Origin: Halarsenatibacter sp964630835
GTDB taxonomy: Bacteria; Bacillota; Halanaerobiia; Halanaerobiales; Halarsenatibacteraceae
Direction: 5' to 3'
Length of the DNA: 50,761 bases
Assembly (NCBI GenBank): GCA_964630835.1
Contig: CAZVZM010000008.1
Location: forward strand, 1-50,761
Positions within the stretch are counted from its first letter, which is position 1; the number at the start of each line of letters is the position of its first letter. This document shows, piece by piece, positions 7,817 through 16,382 of the stretch. The position numbers were made by a program, and so were the translations under genes. The notes below the pieces were generated by a model. It made no database searches. It saw nothing but the letters and a program-made list of their open reading frames with translations, and was not told where the DNA came from.

Positions 7817-8887
7817 TTACAGCTTAATCAGTTCTTTTTCAAAATCGGTCAACACCCTGCAGCCTGATTCTGTCAGAAAAATATCATCCTCAATTCGAAC
7901 CCCACCAAAATCCGAAATATAAATTCCAGGTTCATCTGTAAAAACCATTCCGGGCTCTAAATTGTCGTCTGACTGTGAGGAAAGTTTCGGTCCCTCATGA
8001 ACCTCTATGCCCAATCCATGGCCCAGGCCGTGGCCAAAGTTATCCTCATATCCCTCTTCTCTTATGTAATCACGAGCCACTGCGTCCGCCTCCTGCCCGC
8101 TCATTCCAGGTTCTATTTCATCGATCGCTCTGCGCTGTGCAGCAAGCACGATTTCATAAATTTCCTCCTGCTTTTCATCTGGCTCTCCCATAACAAATGT
8201 GCGTGTAATATCAGAGCAGTATCCTCTGTACTTTGTGCCAAAATCTATGGTTACAAACTCTCCATTTTTAAGCAGTTTCTCGGAAGCAACTCCATGCGGC
8301 AGGGCTGACCTCTCACCGGAGGCAACAATAAAATCAAAAGCAGGTCCTTCCCCTCCGCGCTGTCGCAGAAGATATTCGAGTTTTGCCGCTATCTCTCCCT
8401 CGCTTTTGCCCGGTTCGATAAAATTTAGAAGCTCTTTTAGAGCAGCTTCAGAAATTTTTATTGCCTCTTCAATAGCATCGATTTCCTCCTCATCCTTTTG
8501 TCTTCTGAGCTTGCTCACAGACCCCTCTAAGGGAACCAAAGATAGTCCCTGAAGGTAATCTTTCATCTCCTGATAATATTTATAGCTTATTTCTTCCTCT
8601 TCAAATCCCAGAGAATTTATATCAAGTGAAAGGATATGTTCGGACAGTTTTTTGCGGCGTTTCTGGCTAACTTCCACTATTTTGAAGTCTTTTGCCTCCT
8701 CTTCAGCCTGTTCTATGTAGCGAAAATCAGTGACAAGATGGTTTTCACCTGAAGAAGTAATGATTAAACTGCCAGAGGTTCCGCTGAAGCCTGACAGGTA
8801 AAATCGATTTGCAGAGGATGTAATAAGAACAGCATCCAGCTGCTTTTCTTCGAGAATTTCACGACAGCGTTTTAATCTTTTTTTCAT
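7817..8887 (-). CDS. Xaa-Pro aminopeptidase/dipeptidase (M24 family)
   Basis: The 356-residue protein has an N-terminal creatinase-like domain (about 1-125) and a C-terminal pita-bread metallopeptidase domain. All five metal ligands are visible: D215 and D226 (DFGTKYRGYCSD), H290 (GHGLGHGLG), E319 (TDEPGIY) and E333 (VRIEDD). It cleaves the residue before proline in peptides. It overlaps aroQ by 4 bases and precedes efp, the usual order in clostridia. The length favours the shorter PepQ/YpdF-like group, but aminopeptidase and dipeptidase activities cannot be told apart here. Confidence 0.9.
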   Translation of the reverse strand: MKKRLKRCREILEEKQLDAVLITSSANRFYLSGFSGTSGSLIITSSGENHLVTDFRYIEQAEEEAKDFKIVEVSQKRRKKLSEHILSLDINSLGFEEEEISYKYYQEMKDYLQGLSLVPLEGSVSKLRRQKDEEEIDAIEEAIKISEAALKELLNFIEPGKSEGEIAAKLEYLLRQRGGEGPAFDFIVASGERSALPHGVASEKLLKNGEFVTIDFGTKYRGYCSDITRTFVMGEPDEKQEEIYEIVLAAQRRAIDEIEPGMSGQEADAVARDYIREEGYEDNFGHGLGHGLGIEVHEGPKLSSQSDDNLEPGMVFTDEPGIYISDFGGVRIEDDIFLTESGCRVLTDFEKELIKL

Positions 8888-9336
8888 TTTCCTTGATTAC
8901 CCCCAGGTAAATTTTTAAGAGCCCTGTATGCCAGCAGATAACTTTTAGCCCCCAACCCCATAATCACACCTTCCGCAGCTTGAGCAGTCAGGAGCTCTTT
9001 TCTTTCAGGGCGGCCTCCGGAACGAGCAGCTGTATTGCTGATATGAACTTCAATGATTGGCATCTCGAGCATTTTAAGACAATCAAGCAAAGCCAGGCCA
9101 GTATGACTGTAGGCAGCAGGGTTAATAATTAAACCATCCGCATCACTTCTTTTTTTCTGCAGGTGGTCAATAATTTCTCCCTGTGAATTGCCCTGCCACC
9201 ATTCAATCTTTTCTCCATCTCTTCTGGCCTCCTCGATAAGCTTCTTTTTTATAAAATCACTGGATATACCTCCATAAAACTCTTTTTCCCTCTCATTCAG
9301 CAAATTAATATTGGGGCCGTTGACAACCAGTATCAA
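8884..9336 (-). CDS. aroQ: 3-Dehydroquinate dehydratase, type II
   Basis: A 150-residue protein with the type II signature: MILVVNGPNINLLNEREKEF at the start, LIINPAAYSHTGLALLDCL, and EVHISNTAARSG. It removes water from 3-dehydroquinate to give 3-dehydroshikimate. Initiation is at TTG 9336, nine bases after GGAGG. It lies between aroK and the peptidase gene; aroE is at 18.9 kb, so several shikimate genes flank the pilus operon. Confidence 0.93.
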   Translation of the reverse strand: MILVVNGPNINLLNEREKEFYGGISSDFIKKKLIEEARRDGEKIEWWQGNSQGEIIDHLQKKRSDADGLIINPAAYSHTGLALLDCLKMLEMPIIEVHISNTAARSGGRPERKELLTAQAAEGVIMGLGAKSYLLAYRALKNLPGGNQGK

Positions 9337-9384
9337 TTTCCACTCCCTCCTGGATACATAATTATTCCTGCCAGAAAAAAATAA

Positions 9385-9879
9385 TCAAATCTGCAGGATA
9401 ATCTCTCTGACAACCTCTTTCGGGGTAAGCCCCTCTGTATTAACTCTTATTCCCATTTCATAAAGAAACTCTCTCTCTTTAAGCAGGCTTTTCATTTTTT
9501 TCTCAGCATTATCCGCATTAAGCAGAAGGGGCCTGTTATCTACGTCCAGTCTTTCCAGCAAAACTTCCACAGAAGCATGAAGATAAAAGACGGGACCGGA
9601 TTGCTTTAATATTTTCCTGTTCCGGGGAGAGATAACCGCACCGCCTCCCGGGGAGATTACAGCCTTATTATTTTTTTCGTAAAGTTCAGCAATAATTTTT
9701 CTCTCACAGCTTCTAAATTTACGACTCCCATCCCTTGAAAAAATCTCCGGAATTTTCATGCCCGCCTTCATTTCAATCACTTTATCGACATCAAAAAAAG
9801 GCCGGTTCATTTCGTGTGCTAGAAGATTTCCAGCAGTCGATTTTCCTGCTCCCATCATACCTATAAGAGAAATGTTCAT
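9385..9879 (-). CDS. aroK: Shikimate kinase
   Basis: The 164-residue protein has the P-loop GMMGAGKS at residues 7-14, the shikimate-binding DVDKVIE segment, SPGGGAV, and the lid region RPLL. It phosphorylates shikimate at the 3-hydroxyl with ATP. It sits about 100 bases after the secretin gene and about 50 before aroQ. Linkage of aroK to pilM-Q genes is also known from many proteobacteria, so it is not surprising here. Confidence 0.93.
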   Translation of the reverse strand: MNISLIGMMGAGKSTAGNLLAHEMNRPFFDVDKVIEMKAGMKIPEIFSRDGSRKFRSCERKIIAELYEKNNKAVISPGGGAVISPRNRKILKQSGPVFYLHASVEVLLERLDVDNRPLLLNADNAEKKMKSLLKEREFLYEMGIRVNTEGLTPKEVVREIILQI

Positions 9880-9980
9880 TTTTTATTTACCCTCAAATTG
9901 CTTTGATATTATAGTTTAGAAATCTTTATGTGAACAGAAACTCATAGCTTCTACTTATAACTTTCAGTAATAAGCCCTGT

Positions 9981-11651
9981 TTATTCTATTCTTTTTTCTC
10001 CGGTGATTTCCTGCAATTCAGCAGGACGAGATTCATAAAGATAAGGAGTGATCGAAATTATAAGCTCCCTGTTTTCATCCTGTTTCAGCTCTTCTTTAAA
10101 TAATCTTCCCAGCAGAGGCAGATGTGATAAAGGGGGAGAGGATTTTACCGTGCTTTGAAATCGTTCCCTTGATATTCCCCCCAGATAATGAGTCTCTCCC
10201 TCCTGAAGTCTCACACTGCTGGTCAAACTTCTTCTGTTAATAACAGGATAACCGCTAAACTCCCTTTCTGCCGAACTAATTGTGGGTTCCAGTTCAATTT
10301 TGATTTCATTTTTTTCATTAACTTCAGGCAGGACTTTAAGAATAATACCGGTATCCATGTAATCTACCTTTTTATCTCCGTCAACTTCTCTCGTGATCGG
10401 AAGCTGTTCACCTATATGCAGATTTGCTTTTTCTCCCGAAAGAGTAGATACCCTGGAAGCAGCCACCGTTTCCAGCTCTCCCTTTTCTCTGGCGGCACGC
10501 AAAAATTCCTCCCATTTCAATTTATATTTTAAATTGTAGGGTGCTTCCATTTTGAGACTTAATTCGGGTGGCCTCAGTGAAGTTTCGCCCTCACTGTCAA
10601 AGCTGGAAATTTCCATAAGCTCAAATTCAACCAGAACCTGTTTTTCCGGCCTGTCTATATCTCTAATAAAGTCCTCCATCCTTTCGACTGAACTGCTCAT
10701 ACCTTCGAGGAGGATGGTCGAACTATTAAGAGGATTTATGTTTGCTTTTTCATCATCATATATCTCACTTAAACTTTCAGTAATAGACAGTGCACATGTA
10801 TAATTCAGATTTATATTGATCTTTTTTCTTCTGCTCTGGCTTACATAGCTCTCCACAATTTTCTTTATTTCAGAAAGCAAGGTTTCTGGACCCTTTAAGT
10901 GGAGAAAACCAGCCCTGCTAAATTCTCCCAGCTCAAGCTCAGGTATATCCATCAAAAAGTCATATTCCAGTTCTTCACCCGCAGGAACAGAAATTATTTT
11001 TACAGATTTTTTCTCAGGCATTCTCTCATCGTCCCCGGGAAATAAAGCACGGAGTAATTTTTTCTTGCTAACAACACTATCTTCATGTCCGGCCAGAATC
11101 ATTCTGTTTTGATTTTCTTTATATAGTCTCAAAATTTCTGGATAAAATTTATCCAAAAGATCACACCATTCTTCCTGCCAGTCGTAAATGTTTTTCAGAG
11201 AAACAACCTTCCAATCTTCAATTGCAAGTCCTTCAGCAGTCTTTTTCTGTTTCATGTGTGTAAAACTTTCATTCCCTCCTCCAACAAATATAACGCCATC
11301 TATCTCACGCCAGCTGTATCCGCTGGTTTGAACCAGCTTTTTCAACACTTTCCTTCCATCACTCCCATCCAGTTTGATACTTGCTCTTCCTCTTACATCC
11401 TCAAAAACGAATATTTCCAGCTCATTTGCGGCTGCAAAAGAATAAATTATATCTCTCAGCTCGGCATCGATAAAATTTAACTCATGTGCGGATATTTCAC
11501 CGGCATTACAAACAGAAAACTGAAATGAACTGATGTAAAACAGCCCCGGGCAAAAAAGCAGAAACAAAACAAAAATCAATAAGCATTTTAAAACTCCGGT
11601 TTTAAATCTCACAATTTTTCTTCCTGCATACATCTCATCATTTGATTTCAT
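9981..11651 (-). CDS. pilQ: Type IV pilus secretin, PilQ-like
   Basis: From ATG 11651 (CGGAGTGA 6-7 bases upstream) this gives 556 residues. A hydrophobic segment at about 20-40 serves as signal or anchor. It is followed by a secretin N0/STN-like domain (ELNFIDAELRDIIYSF, then GRKVLKKLVQTSGYSW), a central N1-like region, and the C-terminal secretin domain from about residue 330: VLVEFELMEI, GIILKVLPEV, VINRRSLTSSVRLQEG and LPLLGRLFK. Secretins form the outer gate for pili, which implies a diderm envelope; Halanaerobiales do have an outer membrane. It overlaps the previous gene by 14 bases. The ATG at 11636 is an alternative start. Confidence 0.87.
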   Translation of the reverse strand: MKSNDEMYAGRKIVRFKTGVLKCLLIFVLFLLFCPGLFYISSFQFSVCNAGEISAHELNFIDAELRDIIYSFAAANELEIFVFEDVRGRASIKLDGSDGRKVLKKLVQTSGYSWREIDGVIFVGGGNESFTHMKQKKTAEGLAIEDWKVVSLKNIYDWQEEWCDLLDKFYPEILRLYKENQNRMILAGHEDSVVSKKKLLRALFPGDDERMPEKKSVKIISVPAGEELEYDFLMDIPELELGEFSRAGFLHLKGPETLLSEIKKIVESYVSQSRRKKININLNYTCALSITESLSEIYDDEKANINPLNSSTILLEGMSSSVERMEDFIRDIDRPEKQVLVEFELMEISSFDSEGETSLRPPELSLKMEAPYNLKYKLKWEEFLRAAREKGELETVAASRVSTLSGEKANLHIGEQLPITREVDGDKKVDYMDTGIILKVLPEVNEKNEIKIELEPTISSAEREFSGYPVINRRSLTSSVRLQEGETHYLGGISRERFQSTVKSSPPLSHLPLLGRLFKEELKQDENRELIISITPYLYESRPAELQEITGEKRIE

Positions 11652-12546
11652 AGAGATCACTCCGTTCAATATAAAATTTTCCCCTTTTGCTCTCCAGGAG
11701 GTACCTGCCTTCATTTTTTTCTATATTTAAAACTTTGTCATCATCATCTGTCGATATAAATTTTTTTCTCCTATCTTTTTCCAGCAAAAAATAGGACCTC
11801 TCTTCTCCTCTGATATATCCTTTCAATTTTATGTTTTCTGGCAGTGACCTATCAGTTTTTTCTTCAACTCCACTGAATAAATTTACATCTAATTCCTGAG
11901 AGATCTCCGGATTCAGAGTATCAATTTGATAGGTGTAAAGATTTTCTCCCTCAGGTCCTGCATTCTGGCTTCTATCCCCCGCTTCTTCCGGACAATTTCT
12001 ATTATAAAAAATTCTGTCCGCTGATGTGCTCTCCAGGCGATTGACAAACCCTTTTTTTACAGAATCACTGAATAATATTTCTCCATTCTCGCTATTTCTG
12101 TATATTAATGTCACCCTTCCCTCTCCATCATTTAATTTTATATTTAACTCATTTTCCAGGAACAGATTGGCCAAACCTGCATATACCGGAATGAACTCCC
12201 GCCATATTTCCTTCCATTCAGCCTGAAATTCGAGCAATCTGCTGCCACTATCGAGCCTTTCGTCTCTGGCAAGTAAAAACCCTGAAGCTCTTAGATTTTT
12301 AACGGGAAAGTTATCCCAGGCGTTTAAAGGCTGCATCATCCATCCATCTTCTCTATCCTTATCCTCAAAAGCTTCAATTTCGACTGAATAATCTGTCGCA
12401 CTTTTTAAAGCATTCTCCAATATTTTGTTGCGATTTTCGAGTTCATTTATGTCACCATAAAGAAAGATCAAATTAATCAAAGCTAAAATTAATATAGCCC
12501 CCATCACAACCATGCAAATTAAGATCCTGCTGATTTTTTTATTCAT
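11638..12546 (-). CDS. Pilus assembly protein, possible PilO-PilP combination
   Basis: A 302-residue protein with one N-terminal membrane helix (about 8-31), a short coiled coil (GDINELENRNKILENALKSA), and a periplasmic region. The last 65 residues (LKGYIRGEERSYFLLE through FYIERSDLYEIK) read like a PilP/GspC homology domain. Position between a PilN-like gene and the secretin gene is that of pilO-pilP. I infer that both roles may be in one chain; sequence similarity alone is weak. It overlaps the PilN-like gene by 8 bases. Confidence 0.6.
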   Translation of the reverse strand: MNKKISRILICMVVMGAILILALINLIFLYGDINELENRNKILENALKSATDYSVEIEAFEDKDREDGWMMQPLNAWDNFPVKNLRASGFLLARDERLDSGSRLLEFQAEWKEIWREFIPVYAGLANLFLENELNIKLNDGEGRVTLIYRNSENGEILFSDSVKKGFVNRLESTSADRIFYNRNCPEEAGDRSQNAGPEGENLYTYQIDTLNPEISQELDVNLFSGVEEKTDRSLPENIKLKGYIRGEERSYFLLEKDRRKKFISTDDDDKVLNIEKNEGRYLLESKRGKFYIERSDLYEIK

Positions 12547-13051
12547 TGGCCCTCACAACTCTGCTTCCCTTAATCAAAAACGAAGGTCTAGAAGAATAAT
12601 CAGTTCTCAATACATTGAGGTTAAATTGCACTTTAAAACTGGCTGCACCTACCCTCTCTATATTTGCAATGATTTCTCTCAAGGCTTCTTCACTGTAAGC
12701 TCTCCCTTTCATTACAAAAGATCCATTTTCCGCAGAAATTTCTTCCAGCTCACCTCTGCCAGGAAACACCTCTATTAAAAGATGGAAGGGAAAGAAGTGT
12801 TCAAAAGGTTTTTTCATCTGAAGCATTAAATTTTTGTATTCGTTTTCTGTATGCTCCATATTGAGAAGTTTTGCTTCCATGCTGCTGATATTATTCTTCA
12901 GATTTCTGCCTGCACGGGATAATATGAAATATGAGGTTCCGGAAACGAAAAGCATAATTACAAGCGCCAGAGTGATTGATCTGCCCCAATTAATAACAAT
13001 ATATTCGTATCTGCGTATAAAATTTATATTTTTGCCTTTTTTAAATTTCAC
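12539..13051 (-). CDS. pilN: PilN-like pilus assembly protein
   Basis: The 170-residue protein has a basic N-terminus, one membrane helix at about 22-45 (SITLALVIMLFVSGTSYFIL), a coiled coil (LKNNISSMEAKLLNMEHTEN) and a small periplasmic domain with SFVMKGRAYSEEALREIIAN, which matches the ferredoxin-like fold of PilN/GspL C-termini. It would link PilM in the cytoplasm to PilO in the periplasm. The start is GTG 13051 inside the end of pilM (overlap 11 bases); the ribosome site is weak, which suggests translational coupling. Confidence 0.7.
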   Translation of the reverse strand: MKFKKGKNINFIRRYEYIVINWGRSITLALVIMLFVSGTSYFILSRAGRNLKNNISSMEAKLLNMEHTENEYKNLMLQMKKPFEHFFPFHLLIEVFPGRGELEEISAENGSFVMKGRAYSEEALREIIANIERVGAASFKVQFNLNVLRTDYSSRPSFLIKGSRVVRANE

Positions 13052-13949
13052 GCAGCATCATTCCCACTGCAGGCAGCACAGATGTGCTCGCGGAAGAAAT
13101 AAAACGGTGCCAGTTTTCATTCTCCACAAATTTAAATTGATCAGGTGAAAGCATTTTCCAGCTATACCCCGCATTTAGCTCGGGAAGTTTTATATCGTGT
13201 TTATCAGTAAGCCAGCAATAAATTTTTCTGGCAGAATCCTCATTGAGTTCCTGTGAAAGAAAGGAATCTGCTTCCCGGGCCACATCAACAACATCCTGAT
13301 TTAATTTTCCAGTTGATGACCAGGGCCTGTAAAGGAGAATTCTTCCTCTCTTACCTACTGTTATGAAACCTCTTCGCTGATAATTTTCCAGCAGCATAAT
13401 TGTTTCGCCTGCCGATATATGAAAAACTAGAGGCCATATAACATCTCCCCGAAATGTTATTCCGTGACAGCCGTTAAATACCTGCCAGTGTATTTTCTGA
13501 TAGCTCTGCAAAACTTCTTTTTTTACCGCGGCTAAATGAAGATTCAGATAGTCATTTTTTCTGCTCAGGACAGAGTAGTCCACACTGCCCTCATCGGATG
13601 CAAAACCTGCAAGCCTCTCAGCCTCAACATTTACGTATTCTGCAAGCTCCCTTTTTGCCAGAGCAGGCAGACGCATAAACTTGCTGTTTACAGCTTCATC
13701 GGGAAGTACAACCTGAATTTTACCTCCCACCTCTCTGGCTCTTTCCCTTATATATTTTAAATGTTCGGTTAAAATTTGTTCATTTTCAGGGATGCCATCC
13801 TTAATTGTTCCCTCCGGTAGATTTAAATATTGAAAATCATGGATGCAGTGTCTGTTTTTATTGGTTTTACCCGCTGTGATATAGACAACCTCATCTTTGT
13901 TTATTAAGATAAAACTCGTTTTTCTTCGCAAAGTTAAAATTTTTTCCAC
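13041..13949 (-). CDS. pilM: PilM-like actin-fold pilus assembly ATPase (divergent)
   Basis: The 302-residue cytoplasmic protein has features of PilM: KIQVVLPDEAVNSKFMRLPA followed by ELAEYVNVEAERLAG, then VDYSVLSRKNDYLNLHLAAV. The nucleotide-binding motifs are degenerate (GETIMLLENYQRRGFITVGK). No membrane segment. PilM binds the PilN N-terminus and connects to PilB and PilC. The listed GTG start at 13949 abuts its own GGAGG ribosome site; the next well-spaced codon is an in-frame ATT at 13940, so the true start is uncertain. Confidence 0.68.
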   Translation of the reverse strand: MEKILTLRRKTSFILINKDEVVYITAGKTNKNRHCIHDFQYLNLPEGTIKDGIPENEQILTEHLKYIRERAREVGGKIQVVLPDEAVNSKFMRLPALAKRELAEYVNVEAERLAGFASDEGSVDYSVLSRKNDYLNLHLAAVKKEVLQSYQKIHWQVFNGCHGITFRGDVIWPLVFHISAGETIMLLENYQRRGFITVGKRGRILLYRPWSSTGKLNQDVVDVAREADSFLSQELNEDSARKIYCWLTDKHDIKLPELNAGYSWKMLSPDQFKFVENENWHRFISSASTSVLPAVGMMLREI

Positions 13950-13961
13950 CTCCAGTTATTT

Positions 13962-14387
13962 TTACTCTATCTGCAGATAAAATGCATGCTCTCTTTCATA
14001 ACCAGTTCTATAGCATTCAACTTTCACATTCATATCCAGGCGCTCATCCCCTTCGTCGTAGCTAATTTCAAAGCGATGATGATCCTCTACAGTATTTGCT
14101 AAATCTGCCCCGGATAGAGAAGGTGACGAATACTCTCCATCACTGCAGTAAAAACTTCTGCTGCTCATTAAGCCCGAATAAATAAGGCTCTCCACGATTA
14201 TATCTGCCTTGATAAGCGCGACCTGTCTATGATGCCATAGTTCCGCAGAAATTTTTATGCTCAGAGCAGTCCCCAGAAAAACTATCAAAATCAGCGCATA
14301 AAGAATCAAGAACCCCTCTTCTTTTTCCTGCAATATTTTTTTTACATATTCAAATATCCTCCGGGCCAGATATGCCTTTCCTGCCAT
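13962..14387 (-). CDS. PilX/GspK-like minor pilin
   Basis: A 141-residue protein with the leader and helix EKEEGFLILYALILIVFLG. Cleavage after the Gly would leave FLILY, with Tyr rather than Glu at position 5; loss of Glu5 is characteristic of tip subunits of the GspK/PilX type. GGAGGAGG precedes the ATG. The start overlaps the preceding pilin gene by 46 bases. The rest is a short soluble domain with two Cys (FYCSDG and VECYR). Confidence 0.65.
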   Translation of the reverse strand: MAGKAYLARRIFEYVKKILQEKEEGFLILYALILIVFLGTALSIKISAELWHHRQVALIKADIIVESLIYSGLMSSRSFYCSDGEYSSPSLSGADLANTVEDHHRFEISYDEGDERLDMNVKVECYRTGYEREHAFYLQIE

Positions 14388-14905
14388 TTATATACCTCCT
14401 CCCCCTGCCCCTGCCGAAAAATAGCTGCTTCAATGATATAATGACCATTTTCTTCGTCGAGGTAAATGCTGAAATTAAATTCAACAACTCTATTTAACAA
14501 AGAATCTCTTCTCGTATATATCACTTCCTCTCCAAACTTGTTCCTTTCTCTTTGAAACCCCAGTTCCTTTCCCCCGGAATAAGTGCTGTATTTTCTCCAC
14601 TCAGTCTCTCCGAGAGACTTTCTGACTTTTAACTCTACTACATCTCCATAGCTGCCACGCGATGTTATGATCTTTTCACTTCTCATAATGTCGCGCATCA
14701 ACCGTCTTCCAACGAGATTTAATTCATCTACGAGGCCCGAATCCCTCGTCCCATCCTGAAGTGTATTAGCTCCTGCCGCCGAAAGCATCATTCCCGCACC
14801 TGCAATAAATCCCGCCACAAAAAGCACAACAATTATCTCCAGTAAAGTATACCCCAAGTTTTCAACAGCAAATTTTTTTACAGGTTTATTTTTTGCTCTA
14901 ATCAT
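14342..14905 (-). CDS. Prepilin-type protein, PilW/GspJ-like
   Basis: The 187-residue protein has a typical class III prepilin signature: a 17-residue leader then LGYTLLEIIVVLFVAGFIAG, with cleavage expected after Gly and Glu at +5. The globular part (VGRRLMRDIMRSEKIITSRG, then NRVVEFNFSIYLDEENG) resembles PilW/GspJ minor pilins. It follows the GspI-like gene directly and is preceded by AAGGAG. Confidence 0.78.
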   Translation of the reverse strand: MIRAKNKPVKKFAVENLGYTLLEIIVVLFVAGFIAGAGMMLSAAGANTLQDGTRDSGLVDELNLVGRRLMRDIMRSEKIITSRGSYGDVVELKVRKSLGETEWRKYSTYSGGKELGFQRERNKFGEEVIYTRRDSLLNRVVEFNFSIYLDEENGHYIIEAAIFRQGQGEEVYKWQERHIWPGGYLNM

Positions 14906-14908
14906 TAT

Positions 14909-15382
14909 TTAATACTCCTTACTTACAAAATAAAATTTTATATCTTCTTTTTCACCATTGCTAATCTTAATCGGATAGAATTTGAAAAAGGCCATATTGA
15001 TTTTGCGGGCCTCAGCTTTCCAAACGCTGCTTTCCTCGGGAATGTTTATCTTTGAAAAAAAGTCATTGCTGGAAGTGAACTCATCAAGAAATACTCCTGA
15101 TTTCAGATCTGATATCATGGCTGCTCTTATATCCTGATCTTCCACGGTGTATAGATAGGTTAATATTTCCTGACCCAGCCGGGCGGACTGACTGTAAAAA
15201 CTTTTTGAACGCGATAGCTTCGCTTCATGCTCCGTCAAAGCTATATTTATTGAATAAAATGTGCCTCCCAGCACTGCAAGCATAAATATACATATAAGTG
15301 TTTCCAGAAGTGTATAACCCCTATCAGTGAACTCTTCTGATTCTGCCTCTGTTATTAACAACAATTTTTTCAACCCTTTCAC
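14909..15382 (-). CDS. Prepilin-type protein, PilV/GspI-like
   Basis: The reading frame is open further upstream, to an ATG at 15484, but that would overlap the previous gene by about 160 bases. GTG 15382 has GGAG five bases ahead and TTG 15373 has AGGTG six ahead; either gives a short charged leader before DRGYTLLETLICIFMLAVLG, with Gly(-1) and Glu(+5). The GTG start gives 157 residues. It is a minor pilin of the PilV/GspI group by length and position. Confidence 0.72.
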   Translation of the reverse strand: MKGLKKLLLITEAESEEFTDRGYTLLETLICIFMLAVLGGTFYSINIALTEHEAKLSRSKSFYSQSARLGQEILTYLYTVEDQDIRAAMISDLKSGVFLDEFTSSNDFFSKINIPEESSVWKAEARKINMAFFKFYPIKISNGEKEDIKFYFVSKEY

Positions 15383-15788
15383 CTGCTCTCCATTCAAGTG
15401 TGCCCGCGCGGGCATTCCCGGTGGCGGAAAAGAAATACGGACGTAACTTTTCTCCACAGCTAAAGTTGTTAAAATCGATTTCACCGGGGAGTTTTTCCAG
15501 TTTTAAAAATCCGTATTTTTCCGTTGAATGATCTGAACTATCAATATATACTATAATCTCCTGGCATTTTTCTTCCGAAAAACCTCCTTCTCCGCAGAAA
15601 CATTTGATTACCGGTCCAGCAGTCTCCTGCTGCATAAACGCCCGGCTGCGGGCATAAAATGTGCTGAGAAGCAGCTTATTTGAAGCCTCTGCTCTGATTT
15701 TCTCCACACAAACATCAAATCTCTCATAACCAGGCGCAATTATCAAAGTCAAAACAACCAAAACCAGGATCATCTCAAATAATTTCAT
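15324..15788 (-). CDS. GspH/FimT-like pseudopilin lacking a leader peptide
   Basis: From ATG 15788 the 154-residue protein begins MKLFEMILVLVVLTLIIAPG. This aligns with the mature N-terminus of pilins (FTLIEMILVL), so Glu is at position 5 counting the initiator as 1, and there is no leader or Gly(-1). An upstream in-frame TTG at 15806 would add only LRGAVL, still without Gly. The globular part has four Cys (CVE, CFC, CQE, CGE), and ends with GERVEKIVVNNRGRIRRVH, a GspH/FimT-like strand. It may be inserted without processing, or be a tip subunit. Confidence 0.65.
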   Translation of the reverse strand: MKLFEMILVLVVLTLIIAPGYERFDVCVEKIRAEASNKLLLSTFYARSRAFMQQETAGPVIKCFCGEGGFSEEKCQEIIVYIDSSDHSTEKYGFLKLEKLPGEIDFNNFSCGEKLRPYFFSATGNARAGTLEWRAGERVEKIVVNNRGRIRRVH

Positions 15789-15840
15789 GAGAACTGCTCC
15801 CCTCAAAATTTCATGAAAAAATTATTCCGATAACTCTCCA

Positions 15841-15981
15841 GATCAATATATGAGCTCAGTTGATAAATTTTGTTTCATATCACTTCTATAACCTTATTCC
15901 TGGAAGCAATAAGGTTTTTTTCACAATGAAATTTTTCCCTGCTTAAGATTAGTTTTCGGCAGCATACAATCAAAATATCTT
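15841..15981 (+). repeat. Intergenic repeat copy 1 (modules D-A)
   Basis: This gap between two pilin genes holds module D (agttgataaattttgttt near 15859-15876, then cttctata and ttattcctgga) followed by module A (tcacaatgaaatttttccc from 15921, then cttaagattagttttcggc to 15960). The same D-A arrangement occurs at 18.7 kb and 31.1 kb. Alignment was by eye. Confidence 0.75.
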
Positions 15982-16353
15982 TCAATCGCTAAACAGTATT
16001 TCATTTTCTTCGCTGTCAAAATAGTAATATTTATCGCCACTGTCTCCAAATTTTTCCCCTTTGTAAGATAATTTATAATACTGATCCAGCTCACCATGCC
16101 AATCAATTTCAAAATCGTTTTCTTCTAATCCCAGCTCTGTAGAGACTTCACTAATATCTGTATCTCCTGCCAGAAGGTTTTCAACCTGGAGCCGACAGTG
16201 CATTATCTCCATTTTTGCCGCTGTTTTCCTTGCAGTATCGGTAATATCCATTACCTGTGGCAGGCTAACTGACATCAATATTCCCAGCACGGCAATAACG
16301 GCGAGCATCTCTATCAGGGTAAATCCGGAATTGCTCAACAGATTAATTTTCAC
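15982..16353 (-). CDS. pilA: Major prepilin / GspG-type pseudopilin
   Basis: From GTG 16353 (GGGAGG nine bases upstream) the protein has 123 residues with a short basic leader MKINLLSNSG and the canonical helix FTLIEMLAVIAVLGILMSVS; an in-frame ATG at 16362 abuts the ribosome site. The C-terminal half is very acidic (SEVSTELGLEENDFEIDWHG and YYFDSEENEILFSD). As the first and most canonical pilin after pilC it is the best candidate for the main fibre subunit. A PilD-type peptidase is not in the window. Confidence 0.85.
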   Translation of the reverse strand: MKINLLSNSGFTLIEMLAVIAVLGILMSVSLPQVMDITDTARKTAAKMEIMHCRLQVENLLAGDTDISEVSTELGLEENDFEIDWHGELDQYYKLSYKGEKFGDSGDKYYYFDSEENEILFSD

Positions 16354-16382
16354 TGTAACCATCCTCCCAATTAATTTTATTT

